From Dasyornis broadbenti (lineage: Eukaryota > Chordata > Aves > Passeriformes > Dasyornithidae): a stretch of DNA of 64,000 nucleotides. The notes below the pieces were generated by a model, which saw nothing but the letters and a program-made list of their open reading frames with translations, was not told the DNA's origin and ran no database searches. The stretch is taken from assembly GCA_013397935.1 (NCBI GenBank), contig VZRN01000794.1, forward strand, positions 1,415,980-1,479,979, in the 5' to 3' direction. Positions 35,131 through 47,423 of this stretch are shown here, in pieces. A program made the position numbers and the translations under genes. Numbering within the stretch: position 1 is the stretch's first letter; each line of letters opens with the position of its first letter.

Positions 35131-35839
35131 CCCGTGCAAAGCCGTGTTTTTATCACCGAAGGCTCGCCGGTAGTTTCAGTATCGTGCACACCCGCGCCGG
35201 GAAGGGCAGCGCCAGCCCCGCGGGGGCTTCCTCGGGGCTCCAGGCGCCGTGCCCAGTGCGGGGTCGCTTCCTTGCGGGGGAGGAGCGGCGATGGAGAGCA
35301 ACTCAGCGGGGTCCCGCGTCTGTGCGCACACCGGCGTGTGCCCGTCGAGGCCCACGCTGAGATTTAAAACCGGCCTCTCTCTGCAAGTGCCTTTTCCCGC
35401 AGGGCTGTGGCCGGTCCTGTCCCACGGGAGGTGTGGTGTCCCAGGTGAGGTGTGCCCGGCTGCGGGGCTATTTTGAGCACGTCCCTTGGGTACAGAGCTC
35501 CAGGACCTGGAGAGGGGCAGCGTCGTCCCAGGCCGACCCCATCCTTCCCGGGGGTGAGTTTAGCCAGCGCAGGCGCGGGATCGGGGACAGCAGCCGCAAC
35601 CTGCAGCCCTGAGCGCGGCTCAGGCAGGATAGCGTCAGGCCAGCTAAAAGCGCAGGAAGTGGGAAAGCCACTACCACCCATCCCACGGTGAGAAGAGAAC
35701 CCGCATGAATTCCGCAAGCCCTTCCCGGCCCTCTTCTGTCGGGACTCAATTTGTAGCTGGTAGATTTACGGCCGGGCCGCCTCCCTGCTCCGCGCTGCCC
35801 CGGCGGGGCGGCCGCCGCTAGACAAAGCGGCCCGCGAGG

Positions 35840-35945
35840 CCAAAAGCCCATTGTGATGCTAATTGTTCTCAGCTGAGCCCGTTTGCCTGCGGCAAAGAGA
35901 CGCTATTGAGGCAATTTGTAGAACAAAAGAAATTTGGTTACTGGA
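35840..35945. promoter_or_regulatory. Candidate regulatory module 1.1 kb 3' of NEUROG3
   Basis: A compact motif group in an AT-richer pocket: CCATTGT (35848-35854), TAATTG (35860-35865) running into ATTGTT, and E-box CAGCTG (35870-35875), followed by AT-rich sequence. The SOX + homeodomain + E-box grouping suggests a cis-element. Motif-based inference only. Confidence 0.3.
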
Positions 35946-36708
35946 AACAAAGACGCACGCACAAACAACCCCCCCAACAACCTCCCGCTCCCGCACCGCA
36001 ACAAAAGAGGCGAGAGTGGGACCTGACCGGGTACGGCATCCCGGGGGTCTTGTCTCGCCGCTCCGCCAACCCCCCGTCCCGCCGATGGAGGGGCAAGCGC
36101 GGGGAACCTCTTCCTTCCTCCCCTTTCCCTTCCTGCGCGCTGCTCCCGCTCCCCGGCAACCACGGGGCTGGCTGGAGTGGGGCTAAGCCAGCGGCTTGGG
36201 GAGGGCTGGCTGCTGGTGGTGGGTGTGCGGAGTGATGCGCGGGGCGGCCCCGGCGCACCGTCCCGCACTGGCGCCGCGGGCTCTAGCCATGGTGCTGAAG
36301 GCGCGCCGGGTGCACGGCGCGATTGTCCCTCGATGGTGCTCAGCCTTCGAGGTCTGCCCGAACCGGCACGGCGTAATGCGGAGCTCCTTCCCGGGCGTCT
36401 CTCCCGGGAGCTGCTGGGGTGCTGTGCATTCATGTGGGCTGTAGGGTACATCGCCCAGTCCTACAGTGAAGGGAGAGGCCGGCATGGCCCTGGTGCTAAC
36501 CAGACACTTTGCAGATAAGAGAACACACGGGGCTTGGTGGCTTTTGGAGAAGCAGTGATCTCTATCTGTGCACTTAATCCAGCCTTGGTCAATAAACTGT
36601 CCGACGGAGAAGAGCTGCAGGTGTCTCACACACCCGGGAGAAGGGTCCAAGGGCATTATGGTGCCAGTGTTGACAAGCAAGGTGAGCAGATCTCACTTTC
36701 TACTTGAG

Positions 36709-36729
36709 GTTTTTTTTTTTTTTTTTTTG
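36709..36729. repeat. Poly(T) tract
   Basis: About 20 consecutive T. Possible remnant of a reverse-oriented retroposed poly(A), but no adjacent retrocopy is recognisable. Confidence 0.85.
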
Positions 36730-36918
36730 AGATCTGCACTTTCTGCTGCCTTCTGGGACCCTCCCATCCATGCAAAGCCCCCCTCCCTTGCCTATTCACT
36801 GCTTTGAGAAGAAATACCCACATAGCTGGAGCAACACAGGCCATGGGGCAAGGTTGAGGACTAGGAAAAGGCCGTGTGTGCCTATCTCTGTGTGTACTCT
36901 TATGGTCCTGAACGTGAT

Positions 36919-37216
36919 CTATCTGTGTCGTAGATCAGATAGGCAGAATGAAAGACCTAATAGTATTCCTGCCCCTTCCCCCCCTTTCTGGCTGAATTGC
37001 GTATTGTTTTCGTACTCTAACAGTCTGCAAAGTGCTCCAAGGCCTCTGTGTGTGGCCACAGGCGAAACACCGTCATTATTTGGCTGATAAAATCATTTAA
37101 TGTTTTCCCTGCTAGTCCAGCTCCACTCTGATAGCTCCCTACAGGAGGTATCATATTGCCCTCGCTATCTGCATGTACCATGGGATGGAGGAGAATCACA
37201 ACACACTCGCTTATCT
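36919..37216. promoter_or_regulatory. Candidate enhancer with six WGATAR (GATA) sites
   Basis: GATA-type sites on either strand at 36919-36924, 36937-36942, 37085-37090, 37129-37134, 37165-37170 and 37211-37216. The chance expectation for WGATAR on both strands is about one per 512 bases in balanced sequence, so six in 298 bases is a clear excess. It lies about 2 kb 3' of NEUROG3. GATA4/6 act in gut and pancreatic endoderm; assignment to NEUROG3 is inference. Confidence 0.4.
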
Positions 37217-38030
37217 GCAAAAGTAGCATTTTTTCAAAAAAATTCAAAAGAGAGCTCAGGATTGACATGGACAAGAAAAGGAGCAAGAAGAGCACGAGAG
37301 TCCAGTGAAGAGCAGATATTACAAAAGTTCACAAAGATGTCTATACTGCTGTATTTTCAGAAAGCGGTCACTTCAGCGGGTTTTACTGCATTGCCAATTC
37401 TTTTTTTTCTGGAGACTTAGGATGCTTCTGCTCTTCTAGCCGTGGGGCTGTAGGTTGGGGGTGGGTGTTGGGGGGGGAGCGGCCGGATTTACTACCTCTA
37501 GAGAACTAGTGACTTCTTTAGGGGTTTGAATGCATTTTTTTTCTTTGCCTCCACATTATTAGGTTAATCATTGCTTGAACTGGTTGCTATGGTTTTGGCA
37601 AACCCATGGAAACTTGATAATGAAGACTGAAAGACTCCTTTTCCATTTATCTTTTCTCTATGTTTAGTGCATGATGGTCTCATTTCTCTTGACGGGGCTG
37701 TCCCAGCGCCAGTTCCCGGCTTTTATAACCACGGCTGCTGTAATGGCCTCCGGACTTTTTGATGTGGAAGAAACAGGTGGCTGCTGGGACCGCGACCATT
37801 TCAGAGGCGCAGCCTTGTGCCCTCACATACTTGCAGGCGACAGGCTGAAAATCAACTTAGCCTGGGCCCTGCCAGGTTTGGTTGCTGAAATCCCATGCCA
37901 CATGAATTTAACTTTTATTTTTGCAATGAGGGGAGAACGCTTCACTACAAGCTGATGTTTCCATGCCCTCAAAATTCAGTTTTCAGTCTCCTTCTGTTTA
38001 GACAAGATCTTAACATCATTTAGACTTGAT

Positions 38031-38075
38031 TTTAAAGGTTATTTCCAACCTTAACAATTATACGATTTTTTGAAT
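38031..38075 (+). mobile_element. CR1 tail fragment (diverged)
   Basis: TTTAAAGGTTATTTCCAACC followed by TTAACAATTATACGATT resembles the last 45 bases of CR1 with several substitutions. Too short to be certain. Confidence 0.55.
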
Positions 38076-41000
38076 ATGTGATATTATCTTTTATTACAGA
38101 AATAAGGAGATTTTACACTTGTCTCTTTCGGAATCTTCCCTCTCCTCTGTGCTGAACTGTGCTGTTGAGCCCTGGCTTTAGGGGTATTCAGCAAACTGTG
38201 GCTGTGGAGTCTCCTGCAACACTCTCATTAATGCTCAGTTCTGCTCAAGGTTAGAATGGGGGATTGAGGATAACAAACAGCTGAAAACAGAGGCTGTAAA
38301 TTATTTGCATGGTTCAGAGAGGCCAGACTCATTGTCAGGGCCAGGGAAGGGGAAACACCCAGGTCCTTTCCTCAGCAACAGACTCATCCCCCTCCTCCTT
38401 GCTCCTGGCCGGCTCCCTCGTGTCTGAAGGCTGGCAAGAAAATGAAGGTGATTCCCATAATCCCAGGGCAATTCCTTTGACCTCAGGCCTCCACTCTGTG
38501 CTCTAAATATGGCTTTAAGTGAGTTGCTTCCTGCCCTCTCACATTGTCTGCCTCTGACACTGCAGTCAGGTTTCTCGGAGGAGGAGACTGCAATCCACCG
38601 CCTGTCCCCTCCACGCCTCTGGGAACCAGCGCGGACTCCTGCAAGCAAAGCAGACCCTCTCGCTTCTTCCAAAGTGCATGAGGGCACCCCAGGGTCCCCC
38701 AGAAGGGCTCCTGTGCCGGGCCATGGCAGGGTGCTTGGCTGCGGCTGCACTGTCCGCACGTTTCGGTGTAGCCGTGCTTGCCGGCAGAGAAAAGGCGAAG
38801 AATCGGGATTCTTTCACATGATCAGCCTTCAAAGGTCTGCCTTTTCCCCCCTCCTCCCAGCTATAATGACAATCCAAAGAGTTCCTGATAGGGTTTTAAA
38901 AGATGCTTATTCATTCACCGTCCACCAAGCATGAAAATCCAGCTCATTTGTTCATTTGTAGCCATTCTTCGCCCAAACGACCCCACAGGGGCTGAAGCCT
39001 GTTGCCGAAAACTTGTCACTCACACTTCTAACTTCTTTTTGTTGTACTTCTCTTTATTTCATTCTTCTGGGTCCCCACCTCCGCCACCACTCCACCCTCT
39101 CCTCCGGTCACAAAGGCAAGTCTGGGAAGCTCTTTAAAGCAGCAGTGCCCCCTTTTAAAAATCAATACAGAAAAAAAAAAAAAAGCAATGGCTGAAAGGA
39201 GATCCCAAGTTTGTGTAAGGAAGGGGGAAACTCCATCCCGTCTGCACAGCATAGATGGGGAGGGCAGGAGGGGATATGGCACTGGGTGCCAGTTCTCCTA
39301 AGCCACCTTTAGCCTTGCCTGGGCTTCATGTGGTGCCCTGACCAAAATAGCTGGGCCTTTCCGTGTCACAGGAAACATAACCTGAGGCTTTAAGAGGCTT
39401 TTAAGGAGAGGGCAAAAGTATCAACCAAGCAGTGAGCTCCCTGAGGAGCAGCCAGTGACATGGCCACTCTGCCACAGTGTCCTCTGCTCTGCTCAAAGGC
39501 TTTGCAGCACAGGACTGATGCAACAGCACTGCTTTCTAACGAGACTGCTCCTCATTGTCCTTTGGGAGCTGTAGGCTTCACAGTACACAGGAAAGGGTAG
39601 ATCTATGTGCATGTATATTTTGAACTGGGCTGGACTGTGCTAACTAATCTCTGAGCAGGTCCTATCTGCTTGTGAATCCAAGTCATTGACTGGTACGTTG
39701 GACTCTTCACAGCTTAGACTATTTAGTGATGCTCTTCCTTCCCAGAGGAGGTGTATGATAACACTCCCAGCACCTTTCTTCATTCCTGGACACACAGTGT
39801 CCTTTGCTGGGTTTTATGGCAAAAGCTCAGTGTTGCCTTTGCTTGGGTCACCCCAACCCCCTGGTTATTCTCTCACCTGGAATGTCCCTAGAAAACCCAT
39901 GTGAGGTCAAGCAGGAGTGTGAGTTTTCCCACTAGGAACTTTCCAGCCCCTCTAAGCTCCATACACCCCCATAGCGGTGTTGCTGGCGCATGGGCGAGAG
40001 CAGAACGCTGGGGATGAGACATTTGGAATCACCTCAGCCCCCCAGTCATCACTGGGGATCTTGCCTGGCCAAAGTATGGCGCTTCTCTCCCTGAGGGACA
40101 CACAGAGGTTTTGTGCTTAATGGCCCCCACTGATATTTCTGACTGCATTTAATCCTTGCAGCCAGGGGTTGTGCAGCTGCAGCCATGAAGAATTGCTGCC
40201 TTTTGTTTTCATTTCAGCCAGAGCTGTGGGGCTTTACCTCATATTCCTGGGGCCTCAGATGTGATTTTGCCTGGACTTTGTGCAGCTCTGTCTGCAGCTG
40301 GCCCAGCATGGAGAAACACATCCTCCACCTTCAGCCTTTAGGCTGTGGGTAAAATGTGGGCTGCCCATCCAGGTTCAGCTTGTTATTTCAGATAGAAACT
40401 GCAGAGAAATTATTTCTCCCCTCCTTCCCACCCTCTGTTCACAAGTGGAGCTCATTTTCTCCCTTCCTCAAGGCACCACATCCCCAGTCTTCAGTACACA
40501 AATTTTAGTGAAAAAAGTTGCCACCAATATGCCCTGGTATAAAGGGTGGTCCCCTATCCAGGGCAGGGGCAATAGCAGGAGCTGAAGAGGAAAAGAGAAA
40601 CCATCTCTCTGTCATTTCCCAGGTACCAACCCATCATTCCCAGGTGCTAGGCACCAGGGCCCAAGCCCTGCTCTCCCTCCCTGGGCAGGTTGTTTCAGGC
40701 ACCGAGACCTCACGCCAGCGGGACAGGGGAAAGATTAATGGGGCAGGTGCTGGTGCCCAGAGCTGGCTCTTGCTCTGATAAGGTGGGAGCTGAGATAGCG
40801 CTGGGTCAATACTCAGCAGTGGCCACCTGGAGCTGTGGCTGGAGCCACCTGAGGGGCTCCAGGGAGGAGAGGGCACAGGGGGTCCTTCCCCCCCATGCAG
40901 CCCAGCTGTGTCCTGTGGTAGACACAGCTGCTGTACCTCACCACAGTTCCTTGCGCTGTGCTGGTGGAGAGCCCCCACTCCTGACTGGACCCCCGGGCCT

Positions 41001-42864
41001 CCCCCAGCCATCTGTTCACCCTGCCTGCTCCCACCCATTGGCTTTCTCCACACAGCCCGGCGCCTGGGGCAAAGCCAAGGTTTCAGCCTCCCCCACTGTT
41101 AATAATTCCTGAGGGATTGCAGCGTTCCCATCTATCACCCTTCCTCCAAACCCCAGCTGTTATTTATGTGTGTGCCCCCCTCGCCTTTCCCAGTGCTCTG
41201 CTATGCCCTTGCTGCATCCTGTGATGCCCCAATGTCCCTGTGTCTTGGCAGGAGGGGATTTTGCATGTGTAGGGGTCCCACCATCAATCCTCCCCACTTG
41301 AGGCACCAGAGCTTGGAGATAAATGGTACCACTGGCTCCACACATTCAAGCTGTGAAAAGGCACCTGTTGCTGGAAAAACTGCAACCCAGGGTTATTCAA
41401 AACCTCTTGTGGTTTGAAAAAGCTGCTGTGGTAATAACCTCATGTGGTTCATCCTCGCCTGTTCCTGGAACCTAGTTTTGTTGAACATTTGGTGGTGGGA
41501 GGAATCTGCCAAATTTTAGTATTATTTCCTTTGAGGAGCAGCATGTTTCTGGCTGCAGGTTACTTACCCCTGTCCTTGAAATCTGTACCTGGGAGATCTC
41601 CCTGCCTTGCCCCTGCCTGGCTCACTTTGGGCCACTTTATTTCAGTGACTTGGGAGACTTACAGATGGGACCCTGGGGATGCAAACAGTAACACTATAAA
41701 TATCTTCTCTGAGTGCGCTTGCTATCCTGCAGTATGGCCTCTGCATGATCACAAGAGGAATCTTTCGGAGCGTTTTCTTGTTTTCCCATGGTCTATCCCT
41801 GCTCACTTGTGGGATGCTGTGCTGTCCCGGCTGCCCCACGCCGGGCTACACGGCCGATTAGGGACTCTCTTTGTCACCTAATTGGATTTTTCTCCCCTTG
41901 TTAGCCCGCAATGAAAATGTCACGGGCTGCAGGGAGGTGCCCATTCATCTCAAATTAAATTCGGTCGCCTCTCGGGCGAGCCGCGCCGCTATTCACCCCA
42001 CAGCAGGCAGCTGCCGCTCACCGGGGGATGCAGCCGGGGTTCCTGCGCCCGCAGCCACCCCGGGGCCGGCCGTGGTGCCAGAGAAAGGGGAAGACGCCCA
42101 TACTTGGCCAGACACGCGAAAGACTGGGGTCTGTGCAGCCCCGGGTTCTCCCTCCACGGGGTCCCCAGGATTTTCGGGCCGTGCATGGCGGTGCGTTACC
42201 AGGAGGTGGTGCTGGGATCCTGCGCCCTTGGCCTTGGCCGGACACGGGCCAGGATGCCGGGCTTTGGGCATGCTGCCTTTTTCAGGGACCCATCGGGGGC
42301 TGCGAGGGGAGGGCGGAGGCGATGTTGGGTCGTGGCAGGAGAGGAAGGAGCCGTCCACAAGGTGCCGATGGAGAAGCAGGGAGTTGTGGTTCAAACGGGG
42401 AAGGACACTTCCCCAGGAGCAACATGCCAGGGAAACGTCACAGAAGGACAGACCACAACTTCTGCCTGGAGGGCAGTATTTTGGGGAGGTTTTCTGTTCC
42501 CTGCTGCTCTGACATTGCCTAAACTCGCTTTGAACTCCCAAACCCCACTGCAATCAGGGAAGGAGACCCCAGGCAAACGATGCTGCAGCCAGCATGTGTT
42601 GGAGACGGTTTCTTAGCTGGGCACTGAGAAGTTTCTTGCACTCCGGGTTGTGGAAGGGTGTTTCATAAACAGCAATTTAAGAGCTGTCAGCCCCCTAAAT
42701 GCAGGCGTAGAGGGGCAGCTCGTCTGCAAAACCGGATCTCAGGTCAGGTAGTCTTGGCCACGAGGCGCTGGGGTGCAAGAAAGCGATGTAGAGGTGATGG
42801 GAAATGGACTCTGCCGTGGGGTGGGCTTAAGCCGAGCCCTCGGGGCCGGCGGGGGGTGAGCCCA

Positions 42865-43040
42865 GCTACGTAAGGGCTACATAATTGCCCCCGGTATGTG
42901 ATGTTAAATAAGAAAGAGCAGAGCTTTTTTGAATGCACCATATGACTAGAGAAGGTGAAATTATTTGTGGCAAACAATGGTGTTGATAACTTTTTCCGTT
43001 CCTCGTTTTCCTGCGAGTAAACATCTATTCTTACTTTTAT
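42865..43040. promoter_or_regulatory. Candidate regulatory module (FOX/SOX/GATA motifs)
   Basis: AT-rich pocket with a composite GCAAACAATGG (42970-42980; overlapping forkhead and SOX cores), TTGATAAC (42983-42990) and GAGTAAACATC (43015-43025). The last 11 bases also occur in the upstream candidate enhancer at 32301-32311. Motif inference only. Confidence 0.3.
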
Positions 43041-46000
43041 AAAAGCCTCCAGCAGCCAGGATTGTTTCTGTCCTGACTGGATGCCTCCCAGCCGGCAAAA
43101 AGAGCTTTCCTGTTGCCTGCCCAAATTCCTCCTCAGTGTTCTGCTAAAGCCCAAGGCGCCTTTGCCTTTCCCTGAACCACACTTGCACCCGAAAGCCTCT
43201 GTGACCTAAACTTAGCAAAAAGCAGATGAAAGAGCTCTGGGGCTCCCCAGGGAGAATTAATGATCTGCAAACAGACGGATACTCACAAAATGGTTTTTTT
43301 CTTGCTCTCCTCCCCTCTCTGCTGCTGACATATATATTTGGAGAGATACTTGGAAAAATGTGCCCCTGGGTGTATGGTCCCCCAGAGAGTTTGAGATTTT
43401 GCAGAGGTTCACCAGTGCTGCAAGCAGGAGATGGACAGGGAGGAGGAGGAGAAGGGGTCCGTGGGAGCATTGGGAAGACCATTAATTTCCTTACTCAAAT
43501 GAGTTCTGCCAGTGCTGCCTGGGAACTGGGATCCTCAAAATCCACCCTATGGAAAAGCAAAGCCAAGCGATATAGGTGAGCTCCCCGCTGCCTTGGCTCA
43601 CAATATGATTGCGTCACTGGCTGAGCTGGGAAGCCAGGGCTCCTACTCCAAGATATTTTTATTGCCTGGGAACCAGGCTGAGGAAAGGTGTGGCTTGTTT
43701 TTATTTATTCTTTTTTCCTTCCCTATCTTTATTTGACCAAATCCAAGAAAACTCAGGGGATGGCTTACATTTTGGAGCAGCACAATGGGCTCTGCTTTGC
43801 AGACAGCTCCAGACAGTTCATAGGGCCACAGAGGTGCTATTCATAGTCTTCTTTCCTTCAAATTGTCATTTTGCACCCCCCTCGATGGTGTTAAAAATGA
43901 ATGCATCAGATTCCCTGGACCAGAAGGTGGGGGAACCCTGGGGAGCCCTGGCTTCCCAGCTCCTGCAGGAAGGAGAGGCTTCTGGCCACCTAAAACATGT
44001 TGGTGCGTCACAGCCAGAGGTTTCTTGGCACACACTGGGAGCCCCCGAATATGCTACAGGATAATGCATCAACAGGGTGAAGAAAAACAACAATATCTCA
44101 GGAAGCAGCCCAGGATACTGCAGGGAAGAAGCCTGATTTAGACCATTTCCTGGCCTGAAGGTCCATGCCATGGCATGGCTATGGCTGTCCTGTCCAGACT
44201 CGTTGCTGGAGGGGCTGAATGAGATAGTTTGCAGCTCCCCACACATTTCTTCATCTACTTATTTGTCAGTTATTTACTATTTCATCAAATTGCTCAGTTT
44301 TTGCATTTGCACTATTCCCAAGTAGGCTGGCCCAGGCAGAAATTAGCTCAGCTAATGGTGTGTGGAGAAACCTGGGGGAGGCATCTGAGGGGGGAAAATA
44401 CTAATTTCTTATAGCACTGGCTAAATTTGCCTCTGGTGGCCTAAGCTTGTGCCCTGATGATGCTCTCTTTCCCCACCTCCTGGCTTTGGCATGGGGTTTC
44501 CCTTGTGAGGGCTGCGTGTCTGTCCCCTCTGCCGCTGGCTCTGCTCCTGCTCTCTGCTCTTCCCCATCCCATCTCCCCCTGTCACATCCAAACTGCTGGC
44601 CTGGTAAGGCCACAGCAATGACTCAGATTTGCTGCAGAAGCAGGGATTTGCAGAAAGCAAATTAAAAATCCAAGCAGCTGGGAGGAGAGGGGGCTGCGCT
44701 GCCTTTCCCACTGCTCGTCCTGTACTTTTCACCCCAGCGAGGTCAGCCCTGTAAAACACAGACGGGGAAACCCTGTGGCTTCTTGATTACTGTTGGTGTA
44801 ACCCCTCCCAGGATAATCTCACCAGTGGAAACAGAGTTTGGCAAGGCCAGAAGCGGGGTTGGGGGCTGTGTTTTTGCTATAGGGCATTTTGGAGTAAAGC
44901 CCTGCTTTCAGCCTTAAAACCCTGCACTCCTCCAAGATACCTCTGCTCTGTTGGACAACTTGGAAGGGCACCAGCCAGGTATGGACTAACCCAGAATTTT
45001 CATATTCCTTAGAAGCTAGGTTGTTTCCCCTATTCTTTGTATATCTTTATATATACATAGAATATTAAAAAAAAAATTAGTTTCAAATAAAAGCCTTGGC
45101 CATGGCACTCATCTCTATGAAGCCAAACTGCATGGCCTCTGTCAGAACAATCTGATGGATGTACCTCAACCACTAATGCACAGCAACACACCTTCAATTA
45201 ATATTTTTATCAAAATAGAAGTTAAAGAGCTGTTTCTCAACACTTATTACTCTTTTTATGGCTTTCATGACTTTATTAACTCCAGTAAGCATTCCTAAGT
45301 ATTTTTTTCTTTATTTTTCAGCAGAAATTTTTTTTTCACCTGGACCAAATGGCTGTTCTCCTGCTCTGTGTGAGTCTGGGGGCTTGTAAAGGCACTGACA
45401 AGCTGGTGAGCTGGGTTTTGGGAGCAAGCAGCCTATGGCAGACAGGCGCAAGCCTCTGCTAAGGGCTCCCCACCACACCTCTGCCTTGAGTCTGTGCAGA
45501 GGGGCTTCTCTGTGTTCCCAAAAGGCTGAGAAATGCTTATTGGATAGCCAGAGCTTTTCCTGCCACAGTGAGATGGGATGGAAGCTCCTTTCCTGTGGCA
45601 GGGATGCATCTGGAGAGGCCTTGTGCATTCCAGTAATTTCCCCCAATTACTTTAATTTCCCTCCCCTCCCATTTTCTGTAACTCTGCTCTGCTGTGTGTG
45701 ATGATGAAAGGTATTTTAACTCCCAAAGGAAAAACAGACCATGGAAATCAAGAGTCCCTTTTTAGAGCTTCTCAGAATTGGAGAGGCTGAGGGCTGATAA
45801 AATCCCAAGTTAGGAAGTGTTGCAGAGGCTGAAACCCTCCTGCTTGTCCCACAGTGGGGGCGGAACAGGGACCCATTCATTGCGGAGCCGTGTCCCATGG
45901 GAAAGCCGAAAGGCAGCCTGGTGATATACGCGGCACCAGTGGAAATGCAAGGAACAAGCTGGGCTTTGTCAGAGGTGCCGCAGCCCGGGCTGGCTGGAGA

Positions 46001-47345
46001 GATGGTTTTGGTCATGCTGGGGTGTGCCAGACCTGGCTGGGACCTGGACTGGCAGCGGCTGGGGGAAGAGCCGATGGCCCCGCTGAGGTGCTGGGGCTTC
46101 CTGTGGCAGGAAGTGCAGCCAGTGCTTTCCCTGTGCTTCAGGACTCAGCTCATGCCTGAATTGAGCTTTATGGGCCTGGCAGGGCAAATAAAGAGGCCTT
46201 TTGCCCTGAGTCCCCATCCTGTGGTTACCACAGCAGGCTCAGCTAGAGGATGCTCTGCAGAGCAAGGATGACTTTGGACTATGCTTTGGGCATGGGCAAA
46301 GAAAATCTGTGTGCACAAATCCTGCACTGGATTCAGTTGCCCAGAGGGGCTGGGTATTGAATTAACCAGGGCACGGTGAAACACAGTGCAAGGGGTACGC
46401 ACAGCAAAGGGGGAGACAGCTCTGTCAGGCCCCCAAGGATAAGATCCAGCAGGAACAGGAACCCCAGGGTAATTTTTAGTTGTGTCAAGTCTTGAGGGCA
46501 CTGATTAGCATTAATGACCCTAAGCAGCCTTATCTGGAGCCTTCCCACACCCATGGGCTGGCTCTGTTTAAGCCCAGCTTGGGGTTGTTGCTCCTTCCTT
46601 TCCTCCAGCTTGATGTAGAAGGGTGCAAATTTGGGGAGAGAGCTCCTGCTCCATGCCAGTAGGCCAGCTGCCCTGCTGAAAGGCTGTTTCACAGGTTCCT
46701 CTGCTTCCTACATGTTGACCATTTTGGAGATTAAAGCCCCTTCCTGGATTGTTGGCACACACCTGATGGAGGAACAGCTTTTTGGTAAGAAGAGGCTGGG
46801 TGGGAAAAAGTCATCATGGTGTGGAGAAAGGAGAGGGTTTCATCCAGCAAATATGTTTTTGGGAAAGGTGAGCAGTGCCCAGAGTGACGCCATTGGTTTG
46901 GGGGTGTGAGCAGGTGGGACTGTTTGGCTGGATCTTCCTTTTCCCACTCTCAGCTGTGGCTGCAGGCAAACCTCTGTGGTGAGGACACAAGGTCCAGGCT
47001 TGCAGGAGAATGGCTTCACATCTGCTGGCCTGGCTCAGTGTGGAGGCAGTATGGTGGGGGGAAATGGTTCTTTTATCCATTCCCTGTCATCTGCATAAAT
47101 ACTCAAGAGAGATTTCCAACTTCTCCTTCATCTCCATTTCCAGAGTGCTCCTGATGGGAGCAGAGTTCTGCTTTGGAGGCAGAATGTAGAGGTAAACTAA
47201 GGTAACATTATGTCAGCTGGGTCAACGTGATGATTCTTAAGTTGCTAAATTACCATGGGTTATGATATCCCACTTAATGCAGGAGATTTACAGCACATTG
47301 GTTCTTATAAACTGCCTTTCCAGACCCTTCCCTATCCACCTCTGC

Positions 47346-47423
47346 TTCCCAAGCAAATCCGTTCCCATATATGCACTGCCACACCCTAGACAGTGCATAT
47401 ATAGGAATGAATTTGCATGGGAA
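47346..47423. ncRNA. Hairpin with 33-bp arms (miRNA-precursor-like inverted repeat)
   Basis: Left arm 47346-47378 and right arm 47391-47423 are reverse complements at 29 of 33 positions, including 12 perfect pairs next to a 12-base loop (47379-47390). On a minus-strand transcript two of the four differences become G-U wobbles; on a plus-strand transcript one does. The 78-nt size, small loop and single long stem match a pre-miRNA, but I do not recognise a known miRNA. A small palindromic transposon relic or a recent inverted duplication is equally possible. It overlaps no coding feature. Confidence 0.35.

Larger units (their letters stand above)
31180..36330. other. Broad CpG-rich domain around NEUROG3
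   Basis: From about 31.2 kb the sequence switches to dense CpG and GC-rich composition. It continues past NEUROG3 to about 36.3 kb, interrupted by an AT-rich island at about 32.04-32.56 kb and the AT-rich NEUROG3 3' UTR. Large CpG domains are typical of developmental transcription-factor loci. Long open frames on both strands here reflect GC richness and show no domains. Confidence 0.7.
35131..47345. other. Intergenic region 3' of NEUROG3, left part
   Basis: No exon of a known gene recognised on either strand. I looked for FAM241B (C10orf35) and for collagen Gly-X-Y repeats of COL13A1, the next genes in mammals, and saw neither. The stretch contains the motif clusters listed separately, a G-rich tract near 37455-37478 and an A-run near 39168-39184. 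Short open frames have no domains. Confidence 0.55.

Noticed and set aside
36281..36444. Possible FAM241B (C10orf35) first exon beginning MVLKARR
   Set aside because: Only the first two residues match the expected start as I recall it. The rest is unrelated and the frame lacks the C-terminal hydrophobic segment.
37479..37511. Polylinker-like sequence (AGCGGCCGG ... CTCTAGAGAACTAGTG)
   Set aside because: Resembles NotI/XbaI/SpeI cloning-site order, but spacing and flanks differ from common vector polylinkers and the surroundings are ordinary genomic sequence.
41871..42616. Overlapping 160-213 codon frames on both strands
   Set aside because: GC-rich pocket with open frames in all three plus-strand frames and on the minus strand. 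No homology recognised.
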